A stretch of DNA of 14,705 nucleotides, taken from NCBI GenBank assembly GCA_937873165.1, contig CALMVH010000343.1, positions 1-14,705 of the forward strand, read 5' to 3'. Source of the stretch: an uncultured Rhodospirillales bacterium (GTDB lineage Bacteria; Pseudomonadota; Alphaproteobacteria; CALMVH01). The notes beneath the pieces are model-generated. The model saw nothing but the letters and a program-made list of their open reading frames with translations. It did not search any database and was not told the DNA's origin. Made by a program: the position numbers and the translations under genes. This document shows, piece by piece, positions 6,102-12,482 of this stretch. Each line of letters opens with the position of its first letter. Position 1 is the stretch's first letter.

Positions 6102-6157
6102 GGCGAGACCGAAATCGAGTTTGCGGGAGGTGTCAAGGTCACCTGTCTACCATGCCG

Positions 6158-6218
6158 TAACAATCTGGTTGTAACATAACATTATGTTATTGACGACTTC
6201 ATAACAGTTTGTTACGTT
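6158..6218. promoter_or_regulatory. Operators and predicted promoter of the RecT-Int operon
   Basis: The region has two perfect copies of TAACA-N3-TGTTA (6177-6189, inside a 15-bp perfect palindrome at 6176-6190, and 6202-6214) and a weaker copy TAACA-ATC-TGGTT (6158-6170). A plausible rightward promoter TTGACG (6190-6195), 17 bp, TACGTT (6213-6218) sits so that one operator abuts the -35 and the other fills the spacer. Repressor bound here would block RNA polymerase. The motif is the same as at the Cro/CI region. The sites also lie 57 bp or more upstream of the divergent PLD gene. Confidence 0.65.
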
Positions 6219-6243
6219 GCTCCATCACCTCACGGAGATGGAC

Positions 6244-6498
6244 ATGCCCTACGACGCTACACACCACCAGCCTCAGCCGGTCCTGAACCGCGCCACGGCG
6301 GCCTACCGGTTCGAAACAACCGGGCAAGTTTTCAGCTTCTACGGCATCATCGCCGACATCACGCGGGTGGCTGATGGCGCGAACGCGCACCTGACCAGCC
6401 ATCAGGCCGTCATCCAGTTCAACGACATCGCGTTCGCCGAAACCGACGAGGATTTCGACGCGGCCTGCGCTTGCCTGAAGTTCGAGGAGGTCGCGTGA
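6244..6498 (+). CDS. Unknown phage early protein, first gene of RecT operon
   Basis: The 84-residue product is assigned to ATG 6244, with CGGAG 7 bases upstream; ATG 6238 in the same frame is possible. The sequence MPYDATHHQPQPVLNRATAA is followed by a compact alternating region (FSFYGIIADITRVADGA, then VIQFNDIAF) and a short C-terminal helix. It has no recognised domain. It is the first gene after the predicted repressor-controlled promoter and is coupled to the next gene through a TGATG overlap. Confidence 0.65.
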   Translation: MPYDATHHQPQPVLNRATAAYRFETTGQVFSFYGIIADITRVADGANAHLTSHQAVIQFNDIAFAETDEDFDAACACLKFEEVA

Positions 6499-6836
6499 TG
6501 GCCTTTCCCACACTTTCCACCGACGCCCTGCGCGGTCGCATGATCGAGACATCGGCCCGCGTCGATGCGCTGACCGCCACGAAGGCCTCGCTCCTTGCCG
6601 CCGTCACTGCCGTGATCGACGCGCACGTGGCGGAAATGCCGGAAGCGATGCGTCCGGTGTTCGCGCCCTGCAAGAATAGCCTGCGCGACATGGAGCGGAT
6701 CGCAGACTACCGCATCGACCGGCTGGTCAAGCGGGCCGAGCGCATTGCCGACGAGTTGGAGGAGCGCCGTTACGACCGAGCGCATGCGCAGTTCGATCCT
6801 GGCTTTGACATCGACCAGACGGCAGGTGCGGCGTGA
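6498..6836 (+). CDS. Helical phage protein of unknown function
   Basis: The 112-residue product starts at ATG 6498, sharing one base with the previous stop and with GAGGAGG 7 bases upstream. It is almost entirely helical: an N-terminal helix with ALRGRMIETSARVDAL, an Ala/Val-rich middle, and a charged helix DYRIDRLVKRAERIADELEE that could form a coiled coil. It has no signal peptide or catalytic motif. It is a member of the RecT operon and may be a structural partner or small regulator; the function is not known. Confidence 0.7.
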   Translation: MAFPTLSTDALRGRMIETSARVDALTATKASLLAAVTAVIDAHVAEMPEAMRPVFAPCKNSLRDMERIADYRIDRLVKRAERIADELEERRYDRAHAQFDPGFDIDQTAGAA

Positions 6837-7189
6837 GCACCAACGACAACAACAGCCTGCCGATGCAGGCCGGTCTCGATGCCGTGGCAGGGCAGGGCAA
6901 GCCGCGGTTCACGCCCGGGCCGTGGCACAGAAACATTCCGCCTGCCTCGAAGTATTGCACGATTTTCGCAGGGCGGAACACTCGCGTGGCGCAGCTGTCC
7001 ACTCAGGGCCTGAGTGAAACAGCGATCGAAGGCAACTGCGATCTGATCTCCGCCGCGCCTGATCTGTTTGAGGCACTGGCGGAACTGATCCGCTGTGTTC
7101 GCGGTGGCGACGATACCGCTGGCGTTAGCATGGACGACGCGCTGATCGATGCGGATCAGGCTCTCGCCAAAGCGCGAGGCGAGTCATGA
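6833..7189 (+). CDS. Conserved phage protein with FTPGPW motif
   Basis: The 118-residue product begins at GTG 6833, overlapping the previous TGA (GTGA). It carries the RFTPGPWH segment (about residues 25-32) and the C-terminal block GNCDLISAAPDLFEALAELI (from about 70). Together these are a familiar signature of a widespread small phage protein whose function is not established; the pattern resembles short proteins often found next to phage recombination genes. The acidic C-terminus (SMDDALIDADQAL) is helical. It is followed by an ATGA overlap. Confidence 0.75.
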   Translation: MSTNDNNSLPMQAGLDAVAGQGKPRFTPGPWHRNIPPASKYCTIFAGRNTRVAQLSTQGLSETAIEGNCDLISAAPDLFEALAELIRCVRGGDDTAGVSMDDALIDADQALAKARGES

Positions 7190-7398
7190 TGCTCGTCCAC
7201 GACGCTCCGTACCGCGAACGGTGCAGCCCGCAACTGCGAGATGGTTTCGGCCCTCGTCAGGTGGCCGCGCTACGAGATCGCATCGCCGAAGTGGAGCAGG
7301 ACAACCGCGAACTGCGCGACACGATCATCAGGCTGCGCACGGTCGCTGACGATGCGCGGGTGCTTGCGACACAGCCCTGCGGAAGGTGCGGATCATGA
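7186..7398 (+). CDS. Small coiled-coil protein with terminal CxxC
   Basis: The 70-residue product starts at ATG 7186 in an ATGA overlap, with a second ATG directly after it. Residues about 24-60 form a regular heptad-like helix (ALRDRIAEVEQDNRELRDTI) that should dimerise. The last residues, CGRCGS, carry a Cys pair that could bind metal or form a disulfide. No family is recognised. It is coupled to the next gene by another ATGA. Confidence 0.6.
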   Translation: MMLVHDAPYRERCSPQLRDGFGPRQVAALRDRIAEVEQDNRELRDTIIRLRTVADDARVLATQPCGRCGS

Positions 7399-7505
7399 CC
7401 GCCGTCGCCTTGTTCCTCGGCGAGATCGCCGGCGCTTTCTGCGCGCTGGTCGGTATCCCCGCCGTGCTTTGCTTGCTGGCTGTGGCCTGTGGGGTGGCGC
7501 CGTGA
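7395..7505 (+). CDS. Very small hydrophobic (membrane) protein
   Basis: A 36-residue open frame fills the gap between the coiled-coil and RNase H genes exactly: ATG 7395 overlaps the TGA of the former (ATGA), and its own TGA overlaps the GTG start of the latter (GTGA). The product is hydrophobic throughout (starts MTAVALFLGEIAGAFCALVG and ends CLLAVACGVAP), consistent with one or two short membrane segments. The double coupling is the main evidence for translation. It may mainly relay ribosomes to the RNase H gene. The function is unknown. Confidence 0.55.
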   Translation: MTAVALFLGEIAGAFCALVGIPAVLCLLAVACGVAP

Positions 7506-7981
7506 GCGCGCTGATCACCCTCTTCACCGACGCGGGATACTGCCCAGACACCAAAGTCGCCAGCTACGCAGTCTGGGCCAAGACAGCCGGTCAGCCTACA
7601 GTTCGTAAGTCGGGCCTGCTGCGTGGCAAGCTTGAGGGTTCTGACATCGCAGAGCTGCGTGCGCTCGTGAATGGCGTGTACGTAGTTCTTCGAGCGATGA
7701 AGCCGGAACCCGGCACGAAGATCATCGCGCAAACCGATTGCACGTCTGCCATTTCAGCGTTGCTTGGCACTGGCTATCGCAGCCCCTCAGCGTCGGCACG
7801 CGTGAAGCACGTTCGAACCGAAATGCGAAAGCACCTTCGGCAGTCGAACGTCGAGATCGAATACCGCCACGTAAAGGGGCATTCCGGAACGGGTACGCGA
7901 CGCTCTGCGGTGAACACCTGGTGCGATGCCGAGTGCCGACGTTGGCTGAAACAAGGCCGTGTGCAGGCAGGTACAAAATGA
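7502..7981 (+). CDS. RNase HI-like protein
   Basis: The 159-residue product, from GTG 7502, has the RNase H fold signature close to E. coli RNase HI (155 residues, D10/E48/D70/H124/D134). Here D10 lies in LFTDAG, E51 in AELRAL, D79 in QTDC, H127 in VKGHSG and D142 in WCDAEC, so all four carboxylates and the histidine are present. It should hydrolyse the RNA strand of RNA:DNA hybrids, for example primers or R-loops during phage replication. It lies upstream of the RecT-like gene in the same operon, coupled to both neighbours by 4-base overlaps. A longer upstream frame exists but would cross two other genes. Confidence 0.85.
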   Translation: MSALITLFTDAGYCPDTKVASYAVWAKTAGQPTVRKSGLLRGKLEGSDIAELRALVNGVYVVLRAMKPEPGTKIIAQTDCTSAISALLGTGYRSPSASARVKHVRTEMRKHLRQSNVEIEYRHVKGHSGTGTRRSAVNTWCDAECRRWLKQGRVQAGTK

Positions 7982-8325
7982 CCGTTTACCTCGAACAGGC
8001 TGTGCCTGCCGATCCGATCCAAGCGACGCCGGGCTTTTTCAAGACGCGCTTGATCGCGGGTGGCCCATGGGTACCGGCGCGGCTCTGGTACGAAGCCGAA
8101 CGCGACGAGCTGGGCGCGATCTGTGACGACGTGCGGTTCTTCGCCGAGATCGACGGTCAGCCGACAGATCCATTCAGCCCGCGAGGCTGGCCGTGGCGTC
8201 GCATCTCCGTCGTCGACTTCCAGTTCATGACCGCCGCAGCAGCGTGGGATCGCGAGTACGACCCGCAGTCTCCAGCCGCAAATCCCGAACGGCCCGTTAC
8301 GCAAAGCGAAGTGAGAATTGTATGA
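7978..8325 (+). CDS. Phage protein of unknown function
   Basis: The 115-residue product starts at ATG 7978 overlapping the RNase H stop. It is rich in aromatic residues and has short motifs such as GGPWVPARLWYE (about 28-39), DPFSPRGWPWRRI and an extended acidic/Pro-rich tail. It has no signal peptide, membrane helix or catalytic pattern. Similar small proteins with a GPWVP motif occur in phage recombination and replication operons, but the role is not known to me. The stop is coupled to the coiled-coil gene by ATGA. Confidence 0.65.
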   Translation: MTVYLEQAVPADPIQATPGFFKTRLIAGGPWVPARLWYEAERDELGAICDDVRFFAEIDGQPTDPFSPRGWPWRRISVVDFQFMTAAAAWDREYDPQSPAANPERPVTQSEVRIV

Positions 8326-9056
8326 CAAACCTGCTCGAACAAGCGCTGGAAGAGAACGGCGCACGTCACCGCATCGGCGGAAACTTCCCGCCGGAACAGA
8401 CGCTGCCGGAGAGGCTGAATGACATGGCCTCCGAACTGCTGACCGAGCGTGACGGAAAGTTCTCTCACCCGATCGGCATATGGCTGTCCCGCACTGCGCT
8501 GGCCGACGATGACCAGCTTGAAACGGCGACGAACTTCATCGCTAAGGCCAAGGCGCTGGCCGGCCGTTTCGAAGCGATGCGCGTCACAGCCAAAAAGCCG
8601 CACGATGACGCGGCCAAGACTGTCCAGACCTTCTTCCGCGCCGCCGTGCAGCCGCTCGAACAGGCTGAGGCACATGTACGCGGCCTGATGGGCGGCTATC
8701 AGGCCAAGAAGCTCGCCGATGCGCGCGCAGCGCAGACCCGGGCGTCAGAGGAAGCCCGGAAAGCTGCCGCAGCCGCGCAAACGGCCGAGGATGTTCAAAG
8801 GGCCGGCGAACTGGCGGCTCAGGCAACCCTCCCAGTCGAGCCGATCCGCACCCAGACATCCGGCGGCGCAATGTCGAGCATGACGACTTTCTGGTGGTCG
8901 GAAGTCGTCGACATCGATCAGGTGCCGCGCGAGTTCCTGTCCTACGACGAACGCAAGGTCAAGGCGTACCTTGCAGGCCTGCCGAAGGGCGCGACACCCA
9001 GCAAGCCCGGCATGAAATTTACCGAAACCGTCCGCAGCATCGTGAGAGGAAAGTAA
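8322..9056 (+). CDS. Coiled-coil phage protein upstream of RecT
   Basis: The 244-residue product starts at ATG 8322 (ATGA overlap). The N-terminal third (IGGNFPPEQTLPERLNDMAS) is followed by a long helical segment, about residues 60-175, with an Ala/Glu/Lys-rich coiled coil (ADARAAQTRASEEARKAAAA, then AEDVQRAGELAAQA). A folded C-terminal domain contains WWSEVVDIDQVPREFL and YDERKVKAYLAGLPKG. Proteins with this build, directly before recT, are common in Proteobacteria prophages. A role as a partner of the annealing protein is inferred only from position. One base separates it from the next gene. Confidence 0.75.
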   Translation: MTNLLEQALEENGARHRIGGNFPPEQTLPERLNDMASELLTERDGKFSHPIGIWLSRTALADDDQLETATNFIAKAKALAGRFEAMRVTAKKPHDDAAKTVQTFFRAAVQPLEQAEAHVRGLMGGYQAKKLADARAAQTRASEEARKAAAAAQTAEDVQRAGELAAQATLPVEPIRTQTSGGAMSSMTTFWWSEVVDIDQVPREFLSYDERKVKAYLAGLPKGATPSKPGMKFTETVRSIVRGK

Positions 9057-9057
9057 G

Positions 9058-10035
9058 ATGAACGAGATCAGCAAGGTCGATACGCGCAGTGCCCAGCCAG
9101 CCATGCTGGGAGCCAACATGCTCTTCAACGGGGAAGCCTTTGCGCAGGGGCAGCGTGTCGCCAACCTGTTCGCCAACAGCCAGCTCGTGCCGCAGCACCT
9201 GCGCGGGAAAGTCGCGGACTGCTTCATCGCGCTGCACATCGCGAACCGGATGGGCGAAGATCCGCTGACCGTGATGCAGAACATCTACATTGTCAGCGGT
9301 AAGGCCGGGTGGTCGGCGCAATACATGATCGCCCGTGCCCGGACGAGCGGGGCATTCAAGGGCGGTATCACATGGGACGTTGCCGGTGAGGGCGACGGGC
9401 TGGCGGTGACGGCAAAGGCCGTGCTCGCCAGCAGCGGCGAGCAGGTTGCGATCGCGGCCAGCATGAAGATGGCGAAGGCCGAGGGCTGGACGAAGAACCA
9501 GAAGTACATGTCGATGCCGGAACTGATGCTGCGGTATCGCTCGGCGACTCTGCTGATCCGACTTTATGCGCCCGAGGTCATGCTGGGGATGCAGACCATC
9601 GAGGAGGTCGAGGACGTAAACGCCGCGCGTGGCCCCGAGAACGCGAAGGATATCACCCCGCCTCGCCCGACTGCGGACCAGTTCAGGGTCGAACCCGACT
9701 TCGAGGTCAGAGAGGTTGCCGACAGCGACGAGAAGGCTGCGGGCGAGACGACCATCGTAGAAGATGGAACGAGTGAGCCAGAGGCTTCCTTCACGCTCAC
9801 CGGTCACGACGGTCAGGTGCTCGAATACGTCGATTACAAGGATTTCGTGCGGGGCGCCTACGCCGAGATGAACGAAGCGGCCAAGGGCGGCGAGAAGACA
9901 CTGGCGGGCTGGCGCGAGAGCAACAGCTTGGAGGGCATGACGCCTGAGGACATCGCAAGTATTGACCATGCCATCGGCGAGATCGTGAAGGCGATCAACG
10001 CGAAGCCGGCTGATGGCGGGAGCAAGATGGTATGA
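9058..10035 (+). CDS. recT: RecT-like single-strand annealing protein
   Basis: The 325-residue product has the RecT-type core at about residues 20-185: ADCFIALHIANRMGEDPLTV, then MQNIYIVSGKAGWSAQYMIA, a G-rich beta segment, and the C-terminal hallmark MPELMLRYRSATLLIRLYAP followed by EVMLGM. RecT proteins anneal complementary single strands in phage recombination and replication restart. The C-terminal 130 residues are acidic and probably disordered, a common place for SSB-type or partner contacts. GAGGAAAG precedes the ATG. No exonuclease partner (RecE, YqaJ) is visible in the window; the RNase H and coiled-coil genes stand where one might expect it. Confidence 0.8.
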   Translation: MNEISKVDTRSAQPAMLGANMLFNGEAFAQGQRVANLFANSQLVPQHLRGKVADCFIALHIANRMGEDPLTVMQNIYIVSGKAGWSAQYMIARARTSGAFKGGITWDVAGEGDGLAVTAKAVLASSGEQVAIAASMKMAKAEGWTKNQKYMSMPELMLRYRSATLLIRLYAPEVMLGMQTIEEVEDVNAARGPENAKDITPPRPTADQFRVEPDFEVREVADSDEKAAGETTIVEDGTSEPEASFTLTGHDGQVLEYVDYKDFVRGAYAEMNEAAKGGEKTLAGWRESNSLEGMTPEDIASIDHAIGEIVKAINAKPADGGSKMV

Positions 10036-10475
10036 CCCTACCATACGAAAACGCGACCAGCGGCAGCAATGCGGTTGCCGAGATGGGGTCAATCCTTCGC
10101 AGTTTCGGCGCGGAGAGTTTCGGAGTCATGGAGGATTTCGCAAAAGGTGAATTGATTGCTCAATTCAGGTGGCGCGGGCGGGACGTGACCGTGCGGGCAA
10201 GTGCGAAAGGGTATGCGAGTGCGTGGCTGCGCCAGCATCCGTGGCATAGCCGCAGGCGCTCGACGAAGCCGGATTACGAGGCAGCCGCTCTCCGTCAAGC
10301 ACAGACGTCCGTTTACTCGATCCTGCGCGACTGGATCAAAGGCCAGGTGACGGCCGTCGGGATCGGGATGCTGTCGTTCGAGGGTGCGTTCCTCGGTCAG
10401 ATCATGTTGCCGTCCGGTCAAACGGTGCTGGAGAGAGTTACCGAAACGAAGCTGTTAACGATAGGTGAAAGATGA
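10032..10475 (+). CDS. Conserved prophage protein next to RecT, function unknown
   Basis: The 147-residue product starts at ATG 10032, overlapping the RecT stop (ATGA). It has an alternating strand/helix pattern with EDFAKGELIAQFRWRGRDVT, a basic middle (RRRSTKPDYEAAALRQAQTS) and a C-terminal block YSILRDWIKGQVTAVGIGML. Proteins of this type are commonly found in alphaproteobacterial prophages and plasmids, where they are annotated as hypothetical. The basic surface could fit nucleic acid binding; this is inference. It is coupled to the next gene by ATGA. Confidence 0.65.
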   Translation: MTLPYENATSGSNAVAEMGSILRSFGAESFGVMEDFAKGELIAQFRWRGRDVTVRASAKGYASAWLRQHPWHSRRRSTKPDYEAAALRQAQTSVYSILRDWIKGQVTAVGIGMLSFEGAFLGQIMLPSGQTVLERVTETKLLTIGER

Positions 10476-10825
10476 CCGGCGCCCTCACCGCTGAACAGGG
10501 CGCGGAGATGTGCGGCATATCCCGCCGCGCTTTTATGGACAATGTCCGCAAGGTCGAGAAGGCCTTCCCTGACCGGTCTTTCCGGGTACCATTCGGGCGC
10601 AGGACTCCCAGGTTTGAATTATCCGACATAGCCGCCATCAAGGAGTGTCTGCGGTGTCTCTCAAGAAGTTCCAGCGAAACGACGTCTGGTATCTCCGCGG
10701 GGCCGTCCGCGAACAGCGTGTCTACGAGACTACAGGCACGACTGACGAAAAAGCCGCCGAAGCCATTAGGATCAAGCGCGAGGCGGAACTTCTCGAACAA
10801 TCCGTCTTCGGCCGCAAGGCCGTAG
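10472..10825 (+). CDS. Probable excisionase-like HTH protein
   Basis: The first 60 or so residues (MTGALTAEQGAEMCGISRRA, then RRTPRFELSDIAAI) form a short winged-helix pattern like excisionase/MerR-type proteins, and the gene directly precedes the integrase as xis genes do. The start overlaps the previous stop by ATGA. The frame continues to 10825 as a Ser/Pro/Arg-rich tail that overlaps the integrase by about 170 bases out of phase. The tail looks like a passive by-product of the integrase sequence, so the functional domain is probably only the N-terminus. Role: direction control of excision, inferred. Confidence 0.5.
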   Translation: MTGALTAEQGAEMCGISRRAFMDNVRKVEKAFPDRSFRVPFGRRTPRFELSDIAAIKECLRCLSRSSSETTSGISAGPSANSVSTRLQARLTKKPPKPLGSSARRNFSNNPSSAARP

Positions 10826-11763
10826 CGACGTTCGAGCAGGCCGCGCTCAGCTACATCGAGACCGGCAAGTTCGACCGGTACATCGGCGAGTACGATCCCG
10901 AGACCGGCAAGTGGTCGGGCGTGATCGGATTCTTCTGGGGCCGCAAGCTGCACACGATCCGCCAGGCCGATCTCGACCGCGCCGCGCAGAAGCTGATGCC
11001 GGACGCCAAAGGCCAAAGCCGCAACCGGAACGTCTACACACCGTTCATCGCCGTCTGGAACCATGCCGCCCGGCAGGAGATGTGCGAGATGCGGAGATGG
11101 ATCAGGCCGAAGGTGCTCGACGCCCAAAAGCGGCGCTATGCGACCCTCGACGAGATCGAGACGCTGGAGGCGGCCGCGCCGCCGCACCTGCGCCCGCTTG
11201 TCGTGTTCCTGACCTACACCGGCGCCCGACTGACCGAAGCGCTGGAGCTGGATTGGAGCGACATCGACCTCCAGCACCGCTGGTGCGTCTTCCGGAAGAC
11301 GAAGCGCAAGGGCGAAAGCCGGGGCGTCGCGCTGCATCCCCGCGCGGTGGACGCGCTCGAGAGCATCACCATCCCGCTGAAGCACAAGCGCGCGGGCGGC
11401 ACGTTCGAGCGCAAGGGGCCGGTGTTCCGCACGAACAAGGGCCAGCCCTATGTCGATAAGGGCCGGGTTTCCGGCGGACAAATCAAGACAGCCTGGGCCA
11501 CCATGTGCCGTAACGCGAAAGTAACCGATCTCACGCCACACTCGCTCCGGCATACCTTCGCGACTTGGCTTGGCGCTGTCGGCACCCGTGACCAGGACAA
11601 GGATCTGCTGATGGGTCACGCCTCGGACGACATGAGCAGGCTCTACGCGCACGTCCCGCAGGCGCCGCTGATCGAGGCCGTCGACCGCTTGCCATCTGGT
11701 GCAAAAGACGTGCAGAACCTATCCGAGGGATGGCGTAAATCCTTGACCACAAAAGAAGGGTAA
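10654..11763 (+). CDS. int: Tyrosine-family site-specific integrase
   Basis: The 369-residue product is assigned to GTG 10654, placed 8 bases after AGGAG; GTG 10645 is an alternative. An N-terminal arm/SAM-like DNA-binding region (to about residue 150) precedes the catalytic domain with R192 (TGARLTEAL), K217 (KTKRKG), H296-x-x-R299 (HSLRHTFATWL), H322 (LLMGHAS) and the nucleophile Y331 (SRLYAHV). All catalytic residues are present, so the enzyme should be active. It integrates and excises the element at the tRNA-Thr site that begins 13 bases after its stop codon. It is the last gene of the RecT operon, so excision functions may be under the same repressor. Confidence 0.95.
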   Translation: MSLKKFQRNDVWYLRGAVREQRVYETTGTTDEKAAEAIRIKREAELLEQSVFGRKAVATFEQAALSYIETGKFDRYIGEYDPETGKWSGVIGFFWGRKLHTIRQADLDRAAQKLMPDAKGQSRNRNVYTPFIAVWNHAARQEMCEMRRWIRPKVLDAQKRRYATLDEIETLEAAAPPHLRPLVVFLTYTGARLTEALELDWSDIDLQHRWCVFRKTKRKGESRGVALHPRAVDALESITIPLKHKRAGGTFERKGPVFRTNKGQPYVDKGRVSGGQIKTAWATMCRNAKVTDLTPHSLRHTFATWLGAVGTRDQDKDLLMGHASDDMSRLYAHVPQAPLIEAVDRLPSGAKDVQNLSEGWRKSLTTKEG

Positions 11764-11776
11764 GCAAATCGCAGCA

Positions 11777-11826
11777 CACCCTTGGTAAGGGTGAGGTCGA
11801 GAGTTCAATCCTCTCTGGCAGCACCA
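11777..11826 (+). other. attR: 3' half of tRNA-Thr(GGT) gene, 5' half absent
   Basis: The sequence holds an anticodon arm CACCC-TTGGTAA-GGGTG (11777-11793, anticodon GGT at 11784-11786), a variable loop, a T arm GAGAG-TTCAATC-CTCTC (11799-11815), the acceptor strand TGGCAGC (11816-11822), discriminator A and encoded CCA. The D arm and the 5' acceptor strand (expected GCTGCCA) are missing; integrase-side sequence lies there instead. This is the signature of a duplicated tRNA 3' end at a prophage attachment site. The insertion core lies within this segment and its exact limits need the left end. It is not a functional tRNA. Confidence 0.9.
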
Positions 11827-11994
11827 GTTTCCCTAGGGTCTTCGTAGCGGTCATGCACCGAAACACCGACATTGCCGATGTGAACGGATCCGCACGCGAT
11901 GAACCGCGCAGAATTGTGCCGAAGTTGCGTTTTGTTCTTGTTATTGTTCCTGTTGTGTTCTATGCCGGACTTCGGTTCACCACAGGGTATTCAT

Positions 11995-12159
11995 ATGTCA
12001 CCCATTGCTCCATTCAGAAAACCGCAGATCGATTCAAGCTACGCACTTTCGACGAGGGTGCTTCTGAATGCCATCCTGGAACTCACGGCCCAGGTGGATC
12101 CGCTACGTGGGCCTGCTCCGGATCCGCATCTGACACTTCTTCAACAAATGGTGGGCTGA
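11995..12159 (+). CDS. Short unknown protein outside the element
   Basis: A 54-residue product is assigned to ATG 11995 (CAGGG about 7 bases upstream). A longer frame from 11899 adds a hydrophobic stretch (VLFLLLFLLC) and would give an 86-residue membrane-anchored form. The shared part (PFRKPQIDSSYALSTRVLLN, then a helix) is followed closely by the next gene. The stretch 11827-11994 holds no other gene that I can support. The function is unknown. Confidence 0.4.
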   Translation: MSPIAPFRKPQIDSSYALSTRVLLNAILELTAQVDPLRGPAPDPHLTLLQQMVG

Positions 12160-12160
12160 G

Positions 12161-12415
12161 ATGGACGATCTACGCCCTCTCGATAACTGGGATGCCGCTC
12201 AGGTCATCGGTCATGCTCTCACCTATGACCGGGCGAATGGCCGGCTTGAGGCCTCGCTGAAGGAGACGTTGGATCCCTCGGACTTGAGTACCGCTGTATT
12301 CCGCGTCCTGGTACATTTGCAGGCGTCCGGTATTGTCGTGATGCAGCAGACGCCCGAACGGGACTCCTCGTGCGCTTGCCGCGAGTGCGCCCGCCTGCGC
12401 GGTGAGTTCCATTAA
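12161..12415 (+). CDS. Small protein with C-terminal Cys cluster
   Basis: The 84-residue product starts one base after the stop of the previous gene, so the two are probably one transcript. It begins MDDLRPLDNWDAAQVIGHAL. A helical core (KETLDPSDLSTAVFRVLVHL) is followed by CACRECARLRG near the end, with three closely spaced Cys residues that could bind a metal. I recognise no family. Its place next to the attachment site may mark chromosomal DNA or a remnant of an older insertion. Confidence 0.5.
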   Translation: MDDLRPLDNWDAAQVIGHALTYDRANGRLEASLKETLDPSDLSTAVFRVLVHLQASGIVVMQQTPERDSSCACRECARLRGEFH

Positions 12416-12482
12416 TGCCGGCGCCTGTCGGGGGGATGACAGGACGCATCTAGTTCCGTTAGGGAGTTTGAAAAAGGATTTC

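Larger units (their letters stand above)
1..11826. mobile_element. Right part of an integrated prophage-like element (left end outside the window)
   Basis: The sequence shows a Cro/CI-type divergent control region, a RecT-like recombination operon, an excisionase-like gene and a tyrosine integrase, all ending at a truncated tRNA-Thr 3' end directly behind the integrase. Integrases of this class commonly insert in tRNA 3' ends and leave a duplicated 3' segment at the far end. The intact tRNA should therefore lie left of base 1. No structural genes are visible, so an integrative element or satellite that is not a complete phage cannot be excluded. Confidence 0.8.

Noticed and set aside
7241..7501. 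N-terminal extension of the RNase H frame upstream of GTG 7502
   Set aside because: It would overlap two coupled genes in other frames, is Arg-rich and lacks the fold pattern. The GTG at 7502 places the catalytic Asp at residue 10, as in RNase HI.
9019..10092. 357-codon minus-strand frame opposite the RecT gene
   Set aside because: It is the antisense of the RecT-like coding region, His/Arg/Leu-rich with no domain pattern and no ribosome binding site. The plus frame is part of the overlapped operon.
10438..11652. 404-codon minus-strand frame opposite the integrase
   Set aside because: It is antisense to a well-supported integrase with all catalytic residues. Its length comes from high GC and codon bias, and its sequence has no domain pattern.
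11531..11872. Minus-strand frame of 113 codons containing LVLPERIELSTSPLPR
   Set aside because: This peptide is a well-known false translation of tRNA genes read on the opposite strand. It lies across the attR tRNA segment and the integrase 3' end, so it is not a gene.
12402..12482. 27-residue extension of the PDZ lipoprotein
   Set aside because: The internal ATG 12483 has a good ribosome binding site and starts a proper lipoprotein signal peptide; the extension would bury it.
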